Assembly (NCBI GenBank): GCA_035552195.1
Contig: DASZLU010000015.1
Location: forward strand, 1 to 64,000
Length of the DNA: 64,000 nt
Reading direction: 5' to 3'
DNA from: CAIKMD01 sp035552195
Lineage (GTDB): Bacteria > Pseudomonadota > Alphaproteobacteria > ATCC43930 > CGMCC-115725
The notes under the pieces: generated by a model
What the model was told of the DNA's origin: nothing
Seen by the model: only the letters and a program-made list of their open reading frames with translations
The model's database searches: none
In this document: in pieces, positions 24,778 to 32,603 of the stretch
Numbering within the stretch: the first letter of the stretch is position 1
How the letters are laid out: each line of letters starts with the position of its first letter
Program-made: the position numbers and the translations under genes

Positions 24778-25320
24778 ATGCGCTCGCGGATCATCATATG
24801 CTTGCTGGTGCTCGCCGTGATCGCCGCCTGGGGTGTCGGGCGTGCGACTTTGAGCAAGCCGTCGACCGTCAATCGTTACGCCGTAATCGATGGCGACACG
24901 TTTCTTTATTACCCGAAGACCTGCATCTTTACCGTGCTGAAACTCGGTTGCCCATCGCAATTGCTGCGGCTGGAAGGCGTCGATGCTTTCGAGCGACGAC
25001 AGATCTGCCGCGACGCGCTCGATCAAACCTGGTCGTGCGGTCAGATCGCGACCGAACGCTTGAAACAACTCGTGGCGCGGCCGGATTTCAGTTGTCGCAT
25101 CGATCCGGAATTCACCGATCGGCATGCGCGTGAATTCTCGGTGTGCTTTGCCGATAGTCGCGACGTTGGAGCGACCCTGGTGCGCGAGGGGTTGGCCTTC
25201 GCCTATGGCCGCGACCGACAATATCTGCCGCTCGAGAATGAAGCGAAAGCGGCGCGACGCGGCGCCTGGGCTGGGCATTTTGTGCGGCCGCAATATTTCC
25301 GCCTCGGTGCGACGGGCTAA
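24778..25320 (+). CDS. Thermonuclease-like (SNase-fold) membrane-anchored or secreted protein
   Basis: The 180-residue protein (ATG 24778; a GTG at 24775 is equivalent) begins with a hydrophobic anchor or signal, RSRIIICLLVLAVIAAWGV. The SNase/OB-fold core has AVIDGDTFLYYP, LLRLEGVDAFERRQ (R and the E of the canonical GIDAPE block) and ATLVREGLAFAYGRD, ending with KAARRGAWAG. Those blocks match Ca-dependent thermonuclease homologues. Two Cys pairs (CIFTVLKLGC, CRDALDQTWSC) suggest disulfides in the periplasm. Nuclease activity is inferred. Confidence 0.85.
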   Translation: MRSRIIICLLVLAVIAAWGVGRATLSKPSTVNRYAVIDGDTFLYYPKTCIFTVLKLGCPSQLLRLEGVDAFERRQICRDALDQTWSCGQIATERLKQLVARPDFSCRIDPEFTDRHAREFSVCFADSRDVGATLVREGLAFAYGRDRQYLPLENEAKAARRGAWAGHFVRPQYFRLGATG

Positions 25321-25324
25321 ACGC

Positions 25325-26506
25325 CTACACAATCGGCGCGAGCGACGCATCGACCGCGGCACGAACCTGCTCCACCGTCACTGCATCGATGCACGGCACC
25401 GGCCGGCCGGCGCGCCGCGGTTGCGTGCAAATCCAATGGCAGTGGTAGCACGGCATCTCGTGATAGAGGACATGTGTGCCGCGCGGAGTCGCGGCGGGAG
25501 GGTAGGGGAAGTTGGCGCCGAAATGGCCGCCGCCGAGGATGACGACGGTAGGACGCGCGAGCGCGATGGCGATATGCGCGGGCCCCGTGTCGTTGGCGAC
25601 GACGAGCGCGGCGCCGGCCAGAATGTCGAACAGCGCCGGAAGCGGCGTTGCACCGATGCGATCGACGAAACGGCCTGACGGATCGGCGGTGCGGAGGGCG
25701 TATTTCAGCGCCGTATCGCCGCTCCCGCCGATGAAAACAATCGTCAAGCCTTGCTGGGCCAGCGCATCGGCAACGGTCAGATAGTTCTCGACCGGCCAGC
25801 ATTTGTCGCTCGCGCTCGCGGCGGCGGCGATCACGGCATAGCGCGGCGGCAGATCGGAGGGACGCTGGGTCGACCACGCGACGTGTGGCGGGGATAGGGG
25901 TATCGGCCGCTTGGCGACGGCCGAGAGCATCCGCGCATGGCGCTCGATCTCGGCGGTCGGATAATGGCCGCCGTCGACAATCTCGATATCGCGCCGCCGT
26001 AGATAGCGGTCGAACATGCGTCGCGTCTTCGCCGTCGTATAGGGTTGCACGACGATCTGGCGCGGCGCGGCGGACAACTCGATCAGGGCGTCGCAGACCA
26101 TGGGCTTGCGCATATAGCTGCCGCAGATCGCGACGGCGACGCCGCAACGTCGCAACCGGATCGCGAATTTCAGGCGATAAAGCGGATGGCGGTGAAAGCT
26201 TGTCTCATCGATGAGACGGAATTCCATATCCGGAAAGATCAGCGGCGCGAGGCTTTGCGCCGGCCCGGTGCCGATGATCGTGATCTCGCCGGCGGGAATG
26301 CCGAGCACCTCCGCGTAACGGCTGATCGCAAAATGCGCCAGGGTGACGTCGCCCAACCCGCTATCCGCGATGACAACAAGGACACCGCGCCGCTGCAACG
26401 GCAGCGGGCAGAGCCGCGCCAGCCAATCGATGAAGCGCATGACGTACCAACGGAGCGGCAGCGGACGTGGCCGTTCACCCGTCGTTGTGTCGGCGGGGCC
26501 GCTCAT
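25325..26506 (-). CDS. GT9 (heptosyltransferase-family) glycosyltransferase
   Basis: The 393-residue protein starts at ATG 26506 (MSGPADTTTG). It overlaps the hydrolase stop by four bases; the frame is open upstream but only antisense-like. The N-half has GVLVVIADSGLGDVTLAHFAISRYAEVLG, and the donor-site half has YAVIAAAASASDKCWPVENYL, ALVVANDTGPAHIAIALARPTVVILGGG, then a Cys/His cluster (CYHCHWICTQ, CIDAV). This C-terminal Cys pattern is also present in the GT9 half of the fusion at 15657-18221. Lipopolysaccharide or glycan heptose/hexose transfer is likely; substrate unknown. Confidence 0.88.
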   Translation of the reverse strand: MSGPADTTTGERPRPLPLRWYVMRFIDWLARLCPLPLQRRGVLVVIADSGLGDVTLAHFAISRYAEVLGIPAGEITIIGTGPAQSLAPLIFPDMEFRLIDETSFHRHPLYRLKFAIRLRRCGVAVAICGSYMRKPMVCDALIELSAAPRQIVVQPYTTAKTRRMFDRYLRRRDIEIVDGGHYPTAEIERHARMLSAVAKRPIPLSPPHVAWSTQRPSDLPPRYAVIAAAASASDKCWPVENYLTVADALAQQGLTIVFIGGSGDTALKYALRTADPSGRFVDRIGATPLPALFDILAGAALVVANDTGPAHIAIALARPTVVILGGGHFGANFPYPPAATPRGTHVLYHEMPCYHCHWICTQPRRAGRPVPCIDAVTVEQVRAAVDASLAPIV

Positions 26507-27363
26507 GCCTCGATCTGGCGGATGAAGTCGCGCCATACCGGCGCGATGCGCTCGCCCTGGAAATTCGAAGTGGTCGGATAGGGGATGGTGTCGCTGAAAT
26601 TCGCATCCCATTCCGCCTCGGTCACGATCGGCGCGTGGTAGTGCGCGTTCGGCAGCAGCTTGGCGAGGCGTTGCGCGGCTTCGGTCGGATGGACCGGATC
26701 GACCCCGCCGGTAATGCTCGTCGGCGTTTGGATCGATTCCCATTCGGCATCGCTCAAACGGCAACCGGCGATCGGCAAATCGCCGCTGGTGATGAAGAAG
26801 GCTTCCCAATACGCCATCTGGCGGACGAAGTCGGTGGGGTTCATCGCCAGCAGCCGTTCGCGATTGCCGGGATTCTGCTTGATCGATGATGCAAAGTGAT
26901 TGGTCTCGGTCACCGCCTTCATGCCGCCGCGCAGCGCCGCGCGCGTATAGGACTGGTAGAAACTCTTCGGCAGCCTGCCAGACGGGTAGTCGCCGCCCGA
27001 GCACCAGCCGAGCATCAGCCCTTTCACCAGCTGCGGATATTTGATGCAGAGCAGCGGCGTCACGCGACAGCCGGCATATTCGCCGACATAGCAGGGGCCG
27101 AGCCTCAAGACCTCGATCAGCGCCGCGAGATCGTCGGCCCAGATGTCTGATTCCGATTGGTCGCCGGCGATGACGATGTCGGCGCGGGCATCGGTGTTAC
27201 GCCGGTCCCAGGTGATGACGCGGAAATCCTTGGCGAGGGCGGTTGCAACAACGCGATGCACATAGCCGCCCCAACGCCCACCCGGCGTCAGGACGACATT
27301 GATCGATCCGCTGCCGAATTCCTGATAGCTGATGGTGCAGCCATTGACCGCGAGTTCCGGCAT
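26503..27363 (-). CDS. Alpha/beta-hydrolase fold protein with Tyr at the nucleophile position
   Basis: The 286-residue protein shows the alpha/beta-hydrolase order: NVVLTPGGRWGGYVH (oxyanion region), FRVITWDRRNTDAR, DDLAALIEVL, then the nucleophile elbow and a late acid in GGVDPVHPTEAA. At the elbow the sequence is V-G-E-Y-A-G (94-98), with Tyr-96 where Ser, Asp or Cys is expected. A late His-containing NAHYHAP may be the base. Either catalysis is lost or the chemistry differs. It is upstream of and overlaps the GT9 gene, and is divergent from the ABC operon at 27484. Confidence 0.8.
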   Translation of the reverse strand: MPELAVNGCTISYQEFGSGSINVVLTPGGRWGGYVHRVVATALAKDFRVITWDRRNTDARADIVIAGDQSESDIWADDLAALIEVLRLGPCYVGEYAGCRVTPLLCIKYPQLVKGLMLGWCSGGDYPSGRLPKSFYQSYTRAALRGGMKAVTETNHFASSIKQNPGNRERLLAMNPTDFVRQMAYWEAFFITSGDLPIAGCRLSDAEWESIQTPTSITGGVDPVHPTEAAQRLAKLLPNAHYHAPIVTEAEWDANFSDTIPYPTTSNFQGERIAPVWRDFIRQIEA

Positions 27364-27483
27364 GATCGCTGTGCCTCTGACGACGCTTCGCCCTATCGCG
27401 CGGCGCCGATTACGGTAATATCAAGCGCGCGCAGCACGCGCGAGCCGAATTTCGCACTCTCAAATCCGCCCATCGTCCTGCCA

Positions 27484-28308
27484 ATGCCGATCATCGAGGT
27501 CACGGGGGTCAGCAAGACCTATCACGATGCTGCCAGCGATCGCGTGGTCCGCACCCTCGACAACGTCAGCGTCGCGGCGGAGGAAAACGATTTCCTGATC
27601 TTGCTGGGGCCGAGCGGCTGCGGCAAGTCGACCCTGCTCAACATCATCGCCGGCCTGATTCCTTACGATCAGGATGGCGGGCGCGTGCAGGTTGCGGGCA
27701 AACCGGTGACCGGGCCGAATCCCAAGCTCATGGCTTATATGTTCCAGGATCCGGTGCTCTATCCGTGGCGCACGGTCTTGAAGAACGTCGAATTCGGCCT
27801 CGAGGCGCAAAATGTCGACAAGGCTGAGCGGCGCGCGCGGGCGCTGAAATATCTTCGCCTCGTCGGGCTCGAGGAATTCGCCGACGCCTATCCGCGACAG
27901 CTTTCGGGTGGCATGGCGCAGCGCGTTGCACTCTGCCGCGCGCTGGCGCTCGAGACCGATATCATCCTGATGGACGAGCCTTTCGCCGCGCTCGACGAGC
28001 AGTCGCGCATCCTGCTCGGCGACGAGCTGGTTTCGATCTGGCGTCAGGTGCGGCGCACGATCGTTTTCGTGACGCATAGCCTCACCGAGGCAGTCTATCT
28101 CGGCCGGCGCATTGCCGTGTTCACGGCGCGGCCCGGCCGCATCAAGCTCGACATCGCCAACGATCTGCCGCGGCCGCGCGCGATCGGCTCGGCGGCGTTC
28201 AATCAAATGGTCGATCGCGTCTGGCATCAGCTCAAGGCCGAATCGCAAGCGGCCTCGACGATCGGCAAGGCAGCGGCGCGGGAGGATATCCTGCTGCCAA
28301 AGGAATAA
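27484..28308 (+). CDS. ABC transporter ATP-binding protein (nitrate/sulfonate/taurine type)
   Basis: The 274-residue ATPase has Walker A GPSGCGKSTLLNIIAGL, the Q-loop MFQDPVLYPWRTVLKNVEFGL, the signature QLSGGMAQRVALCRALAL, Walker B DIILMDEPFAALDE and FVTHSLTEAVYL. MFQ-x-P-x-L-x-PWRTV is the SsuB/TauB/NrtD subgroup signature. It begins an operon with two permeases, a binding protein and a class II aldolase-like protein. The start is ATG 27484; an in-frame longer version would run through the gap between divergent genes. Confidence 0.95.
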   Translation: MPIIEVTGVSKTYHDAASDRVVRTLDNVSVAAEENDFLILLGPSGCGKSTLLNIIAGLIPYDQDGGRVQVAGKPVTGPNPKLMAYMFQDPVLYPWRTVLKNVEFGLEAQNVDKAERRARALKYLRLVGLEEFADAYPRQLSGGMAQRVALCRALALETDIILMDEPFAALDEQSRILLGDELVSIWRQVRRTIVFVTHSLTEAVYLGRRIAVFTARPGRIKLDIANDLPRPRAIGSAAFNQMVDRVWHQLKAESQAASTIGKAAAREDILLPKE

Positions 28309-28310
28309 GG

Positions 28311-29069
28311 ATGCGCAAGAAGCCGTCGCCGGCGCTCGCGCGCTTGCTGCTCGTGCTGGCGCTCCTCGGGCTGTGGGAGATTTTCACGCGGCTGTCCTCG
28401 GTGAGCGCGATCCTGATCGCGCCGCCGAGCGCGATATTCTGGCAGATGGTGCAGATTCTCACCCGCACCAGCAACGTGCCGGATTTCTATGTCAATGCGG
28501 GGGTGACGATCGGTGAGATTCTGATCGCGTACGGGCTCGCCGCGGTATTCGGCGTACTCACCGGTCTCGCGGTCGCGAGCTCGAAGGTGATCGGCGACGC
28601 GTTCGAGCCGATCCTGCTCGTGCTCTACGCCGTGCCGAAGATCATCCTTTATCCGGTGTTCGTGTTGACGATCGGCACAGGCCCGGCGACGAAGATCGTC
28701 TTTGGTGTCTTCGTCGGGATTTTTGTCATCATCTTCAACACCGCCGCCGGGCTGCGCCAGGTCGAGCCGAATTACGTGCGTCTCGGGCATTCGCTCGGCT
28801 TCGGCAAGGCGAATATCTTCTTCAAGGTCGAGTTGCCGGCTGCGGCGCAGACCATCCTCGCCGGGCTGCGTCTCGGCTTCGGCTATACGATCATCGGCGT
28901 GCTTACCGGCGAGCTGCTGCTGGTCAATGCGGGGCTCGGCTACCTGATCGATTGGGCCTCGGTCAATTACTACACGGCGCAGCTTTATGCGCTGATCGTC
29001 GTTACCCTCGCGGTTGGCGTGGTCGCCAACTACATCGTCGGCCGGTTCGAGCGACGCTGGGTCCGGTGA
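28311..29069 (+). CDS. ABC transporter permease 1 (SsuC/TauC-like)
   Basis: The 252-residue inner-membrane protein has about six hydrophobic helices. Its coupling-helix region is EPNYVRLGHSLGFGKANIFFKVELPAAAQTILAGLRLGFGYTIIGVLTGELL, the EAA motif of binding-protein-dependent permeases. It begins two bases after the ATPase stop and shares one base with the second permease (TGATG). The two permeases probably form a heterodimer. Confidence 0.94.
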   Translation: MRKKPSPALARLLLVLALLGLWEIFTRLSSVSAILIAPPSAIFWQMVQILTRTSNVPDFYVNAGVTIGEILIAYGLAAVFGVLTGLAVASSKVIGDAFEPILLVLYAVPKIILYPVFVLTIGTGPATKIVFGVFVGIFVIIFNTAAGLRQVEPNYVRLGHSLGFGKANIFFKVELPAAAQTILAGLRLGFGYTIIGVLTGELLLVNAGLGYLIDWASVNYYTAQLYALIVVTLAVGVVANYIVGRFERRWVR

Positions 29070-29815
29070 TGAAGAAGCATCTCCCGCTCGCGATCCGTCT
29101 CGTCACCGTCGCGATTTTCGTTGCGATTTGGGATCTTGCGGTCAGACTCGGCTGGATCGATCCGCTGTTCCTTGCGTCGCCGCTCGATACGATCGAGCAT
29201 CTCGTACCGGTGACCGAGCATGCCGCGCCCGATCTTGCGATCACGCTGACGGCGTTTCTCAGTGCCTTCGTTGCCGGCGTCTTCTTTGCGCTGGTCATTG
29301 GCTTCGCGCTCAATCTCTCGAATTACAGCCGTAAGACGCTCCTGCCGCTGCTCGTGCTCGGCGTGACGATCCCAAAGGTCACGCTGCTGCCGCTCTTCAT
29401 CCTGTGGTTCGGCATCGCGCAAACGCCGGTCATCGTTTTCGGTGCGCTGTCGGGCTTCTTCCCGATGGTCATCAATGTCACGACCGCGGGCGCAGAGGTG
29501 AAGCCGAACCAGCTTCTGCTTGCCAAAGCAATGGGGTTCGGGTCGCTGCAGATTTTCCGCAAGGTGACCTTGCCGGCCATGCTGCCGGTGCTGGTGTCGG
29601 GGCTATTCTATGCATGCAATGCATCGATGATGGGCGTCTTCATCGTCGAGCTAGCGTTGGCGCGGCATGGGCTTGGCGCCGTCGTGCACGATCTCGCGGT
29701 GACGTTCCAGACCGCGGATATGTACGCGGCGGTTCTGTTAACGGCGTCGATCACTGTCGCCGTGAATATGGCGCTTTGGTATGCCGCGCGGTATTTTGGC
29801 CGCTGGCGTTCTTAG
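29069..29815 (+). CDS. ABC transporter permease 2 (SsuC/TauC-like)
   Basis: The 248-residue membrane protein starts MKKHLPLAIRLVTVAIFVAIWDLAVRLG. Its EAA region is KPNQLLLAKAMGFGSLQIFRKVTLPAMLPVLVSGLFY. About six membrane helices are visible. The ATG overlaps the preceding TGA by one base. Together with permease 1 it makes the translocation pore; single-permease homodimers are more usual in this subgroup, so the two-permease layout points to a heteromeric transporter. Confidence 0.94.
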   Translation: MKKHLPLAIRLVTVAIFVAIWDLAVRLGWIDPLFLASPLDTIEHLVPVTEHAAPDLAITLTAFLSAFVAGVFFALVIGFALNLSNYSRKTLLPLLVLGVTIPKVTLLPLFILWFGIAQTPVIVFGALSGFFPMVINVTTAGAEVKPNQLLLAKAMGFGSLQIFRKVTLPAMLPVLVSGLFYACNASMMGVFIVELALARHGLGAVVHDLAVTFQTADMYAAVLLTASITVAVNMALWYAARYFGRWRS

Positions 29816-29846
29816 AAAGCGGCGCCGAAAACGGGGGCTTGTTGCG

Positions 29847-30797
29847 ATGAAGAAATCGATTCTTTTGGGATTGGCGACGCTGGCATTTGCCACGCAAAGC
29901 GCCTTCGCGCTCGACAAGATCAGTTACGGTACCGCGGTGAAGCTGTCGCCCGTCTATTACCTGCCGGTGCTGGCCGGACAGCAGCAGGGCATCTTCAAAA
30001 AGCACGATCTCGATGTCGAATGGGTGCCGTCGAATAGCGGTCCCGATTTCCATCGCGCGCTGGCCGCAGGCGCGGTTCAGATCGGTTCGTCGAACAGTGC
30101 GACCGACATTCCCGCGATCGGCCGCGGCGCGCCTTCGGTGATCGTCGCCAACCTACAGACCGCCGACAATTTCGGCATTTGGGTCTCGACCAAAGGCCAC
30201 ATCAACACGATCCAAGATCTCAAGGGCGCGAAGATCGGCGTATCGCGTCTCGCCGGTGCCGAGGATTCCTACGGCAAGCTGGTCGCGACCAAGGCCGGCA
30301 TCGAAGACATGCAATACAGCGCGACCGGCGGCGTCGAGACCAGCATGGCGTTGCTCGTGACCGGCGGCATCGATGGCGTGGTGCTGACGCCGCATCAGAT
30401 GATCGACCTGAAGCTGCAGGGCAAAGCAAAAGAGGTCGTCTCGGTCGAGAAGTACAAACCGCAGCCGTGGGTCTCGTATACGGTCGTTGCGGCAAAGGAT
30501 TTCGTCGCCAAGCAGCCCGAGGTCGCAAAACGCGTCATCCAATCGATCCTCGAAGCGAACGCTTATGTCACCAGCCCGGCGGGTAAAGCCTGGGCAATGG
30601 CGACGATGAAAGAGCAGAGCCATTTCTCCGACGAAGCCTTGCCGGCCGTCTATGACGAGACGACCTTGAGCAGCGACGGCAAGATCGATCGCGCGGGTGT
30701 CAAGAACGTCGTCGATTTCATGGTGCAATACGATTTAATCAAGGCAAGCGACGTCCCGAACGTCGACGTGCTGTTCACCGATCAGTTCGTGAAATAA
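29847..30797 (+). CDS. ABC transporter solute-binding protein (NMT1/SsuA-like)
   Basis: The 316-residue periplasmic protein has a signal peptide (MKKSILLGLATLAFATQSAFA) after a G-rich ribosome site about ten bases upstream. The fold signatures are VYYLPVLAGQQQGIFKKHDLDVEWVPSNSG, ALAAGAVQIGSSNSA, LKGAKIGVSRLAGAEDSYGKL and VTGGIDGVVLTPHQMIDL. This matches the NMT1/THI5-like and SsuA group, which binds small organic substrates; the ligand is unknown. It is the fourth gene of the operon and abuts the aldolase-family gene. Confidence 0.93.
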   Translation: MKKSILLGLATLAFATQSAFALDKISYGTAVKLSPVYYLPVLAGQQQGIFKKHDLDVEWVPSNSGPDFHRALAAGAVQIGSSNSATDIPAIGRGAPSVIVANLQTADNFGIWVSTKGHINTIQDLKGAKIGVSRLAGAEDSYGKLVATKAGIEDMQYSATGGVETSMALLVTGGIDGVVLTPHQMIDLKLQGKAKEVVSVEKYKPQPWVSYTVVAAKDFVAKQPEVAKRVIQSILEANAYVTSPAGKAWAMATMKEQSHFSDEALPAVYDETTLSSDGKIDRAGVKNVVDFMVQYDLIKASDVPNVDVLFTDQFVK

Positions 30798-31574
30798 ATG
30801 ACGCTCGACGAGATCAAATATCAGGTCGCGATCGGCAGCCGTATTCTCCATAACACCGGACTTTCGTCGGGCGTGCGCGCCTCGATGGGGCATGTCAGCC
30901 TGCGCGATCCGAACGATCCCAACCGTTTCGTCGTCAAAGGCCGCGGCTATGAGATCGACGTGCTGTCGCGCATGCGGCCCGAGCATATGGTGGTGTGCGA
31001 TCTGGGCGGTTATCTGATCGAAGGCCCGCCCGGCGTGCTTCAGTGCAACGAAGTGATGATCCACGCCAGCGTCTTCAAGGCGCGGCCCGACATCAACTCG
31101 GTCGTCCATGTCCATCCACCGTTCAGCGTGATGCTGACCGTGCTCGGCATTCCGGTCGTGCCGGTGGTGCTCGAAGGATTGCGTCTCGTGCGCAAGCCGC
31201 TGCCTATCTACCCGCACACCGCGCTCATCACCTCCGAGGCGCAGGGCGCGGAGATGGCTCGGTGTCTCGGCCAGGCGCGGGTGGTGCATCTGCTCGGCCA
31301 CGGCATCACGACCGCGGGCAAGGATATCGAGGAATCGATCACGGCGGCGATCCAGCTCGAGCATCAGGCGACGATGAATTATCACGCCTGCGCCGTGGCC
31401 GGCCGCGACCACGCGCGGATTCCCGACGAGCTGATCGAGGAGTATCTGCAGTGGAAACCGCTCGCCGAGCCGCATTTTCAAGAGGCGGTGGCGCGTTTGG
31501 GACCGGCGAATATGGGCGGTAGCATCTGGAGCGATCTCGTCGACCGCGCTGCCAAGGATATCGCCGGAAGCTGA
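30798..31574 (+). CDS. Class II aldolase/adducin-family protein
   Basis: The 258-residue cytoplasmic protein has the zinc-binding layout of class II aldolases: E85 in CNEVMIHASVF, H104 and H106 in VVHVHPPFS, and H168 in LLGHGITTAG. The ATG directly follows the binding-protein stop (TAAATG), so the two are translationally coupled. Related proteins act as L-fuculose/ribulose-phosphate aldolases or as decarboxylases of hydroxylated acids; the substrate here is unknown. Its operon position suggests it acts on the imported compound. Confidence 0.9.
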   Translation: MTLDEIKYQVAIGSRILHNTGLSSGVRASMGHVSLRDPNDPNRFVVKGRGYEIDVLSRMRPEHMVVCDLGGYLIEGPPGVLQCNEVMIHASVFKARPDINSVVHVHPPFSVMLTVLGIPVVPVVLEGLRLVRKPLPIYPHTALITSEAQGAEMARCLGQARVVHLLGHGITTAGKDIEESITAAIQLEHQATMNYHACAVAGRDHARIPDELIEEYLQWKPLAEPHFQEAVARLGPANMGGSIWSDLVDRAAKDIAGS

Positions 31575-31576
31575 CG

Positions 31577-31595
31577 ATGCTCAAGGCGTGAGCAT
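31577..31595. promoter_or_regulatory. Perfect dyad, possible activator site upstream of a sigma-54 promoter
   Basis: ATGCTCA (31577-31583) and TGAGCAT (31589-31595) flank AGGCG. The dyad starts three bases after the aldolase-family stop, with no T-run, so it is a poor terminator. Two more TGAGCA half-sites occur at 31648-31653 and 31690-31695. The dyad lies about 140 bases upstream of the -24 element, a usual distance for an enhancer-binding protein site. Its function is inferred. Confidence 0.5.
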
Positions 31596-31723
31596 AAGCA
31601 CGCGACAATTGCCGCTGCATAATTATCGGCGCATCCTGCCACGGAAGTGAGCAGGCTCCGGCTGCCGCACTTCAGCATTGACAGGTTTTTGAGCAAATGC
31701 CGCCGTGTCGCCGCGGGCGCGGC

Positions 31724-31740
31724 TTGGCACGCAATTTGCT
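31724..31740 (+). promoter_or_regulatory. Sigma-54 (RpoN) -24/-12 promoter
   Basis: TTGGCACGCAATTTGCT matches the RpoN consensus YTGGCACG-N4-TTGCW at every defined position, with correct spacing between the GG and GC elements. The predicted start of transcription is near 31751, about 50 bases before the TTG start of the ABC ATPase gene at 31801. A sigma-70-like TTGACA at 31678-31683 has no good -10 partner. The promoter implies control by an enhancer-binding activator, possibly nitrogen-responsive. Confidence 0.75.
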
Positions 31741-31800
31741 GCCATACCGATATTCACAAGCCGTCATCAGGGGAGGGACGTCGCTGAGCGGGAGTGCGCT

Positions 31801-32583
31801 TTGCCGACGAAGTCCAAGCTTGAAGTTCACGCCGTCTCGATGGCTTTCGCTGGCGGTGCCGGCAATCTCGATGCGTTGGCGCCGGTCTCGTTCGCTCTGA
31901 GAGAAGGCAGCTTTGTCAGCATCATCGGTCCGTCAGGGTGCGGCAAGAGTACGCTGTTCAACATCATCGCCGGGCTGCAGCGGCCCAGCAACGGCACGAT
32001 CTCGATCGACGGCGAGGACGCAACAGGTACCATCGGTCGCGTCGGCTACATGCTGCAAAAGGATCTCCTGCTGCCGTGGCGGACGGTCCTCGACAATGTG
32101 ATTCTCGGCATGGAGATCAAAGGTGTGCCGCGCGCCCGAGCGCGCGCGACCGCCCTGCCGTATCTCGAGCGCTACGGCCTGCGCGGTTTCGAGAACCGAT
32201 TTCCGCGCGAGCTCTCGGGCGGCATGCGCCAGCGCGCGGCGCTGTTGCGCACGCTGCTCCTCGATACCGACATCATCCTGCTGGACGAGCCGTTCGGCGC
32301 GCTCGACGCGCAGACCCGGAGTTCGATGCAGGAATGGCTGCTGCAGCTCTGGACCGATTTTGCCAAGACGGTCGTCTTCGTCACCCACGATGTCGAAGAA
32401 GCAATTTACCTCTCCGACGAAATTCTGGTGGTGAGTCCGCGTCCGGGCCGGATTGTCGATCGTATCGCCGTAGCGCTGCCAAGGCCGCGGGCGCGTTCCG
32501 TTTCCAATACGACGGAATTCGTCGCCCTGAAGGAGCGCTGTCTCAATCACCTCGAAAATTCGGCCGGAGCGCGCGCGGCATGA
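31801..32583 (+). CDS. ABC transporter ATP-binding protein (SsuB/TauB-like)
   Basis: The 260-residue ATPase has Walker A GPSGCGKSTLFNIIAGL, the Q-loop MLQKDLLLPWRTVLDNVILGM, the signature ELSGGMRQRAALLRTLLL, Walker B DIILLDEPFGALDA and FVTHDVEEAIYL. The start chosen is TTG 31801, with GGGAG six bases upstream; the frame is open to 31705 but that stretch carries the sigma-54 promoter. It is first in the operon ATPase-permease-binding protein-isochorismatase. Confidence 0.92.
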   Translation: MPTKSKLEVHAVSMAFAGGAGNLDALAPVSFALREGSFVSIIGPSGCGKSTLFNIIAGLQRPSNGTISIDGEDATGTIGRVGYMLQKDLLLPWRTVLDNVILGMEIKGVPRARARATALPYLERYGLRGFENRFPRELSGGMRQRAALLRTLLLDTDIILLDEPFGALDAQTRSSMQEWLLQLWTDFAKTVVFVTHDVEEAIYLSDEILVVSPRPGRIVDRIAVALPRPRARSVSNTTEFVALKERCLNHLENSAGARAA

Positions 32584-32603
32584 GCCGAATTGGGAGCAAA
32601 AGC

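Noticed and set aside
26507..27004. Upstream extension of the GT9 frame at 25325
   Set aside because: It is an off-frame reading of the alpha/beta hydrolase; ATG 26506 overlaps the hydrolase stop and fits GT9 length.
31938..32579. Upstream extension of the second-operon permease
   Set aside because: It reads through the ATPase gene in another frame; permease similarity begins only after 32604.
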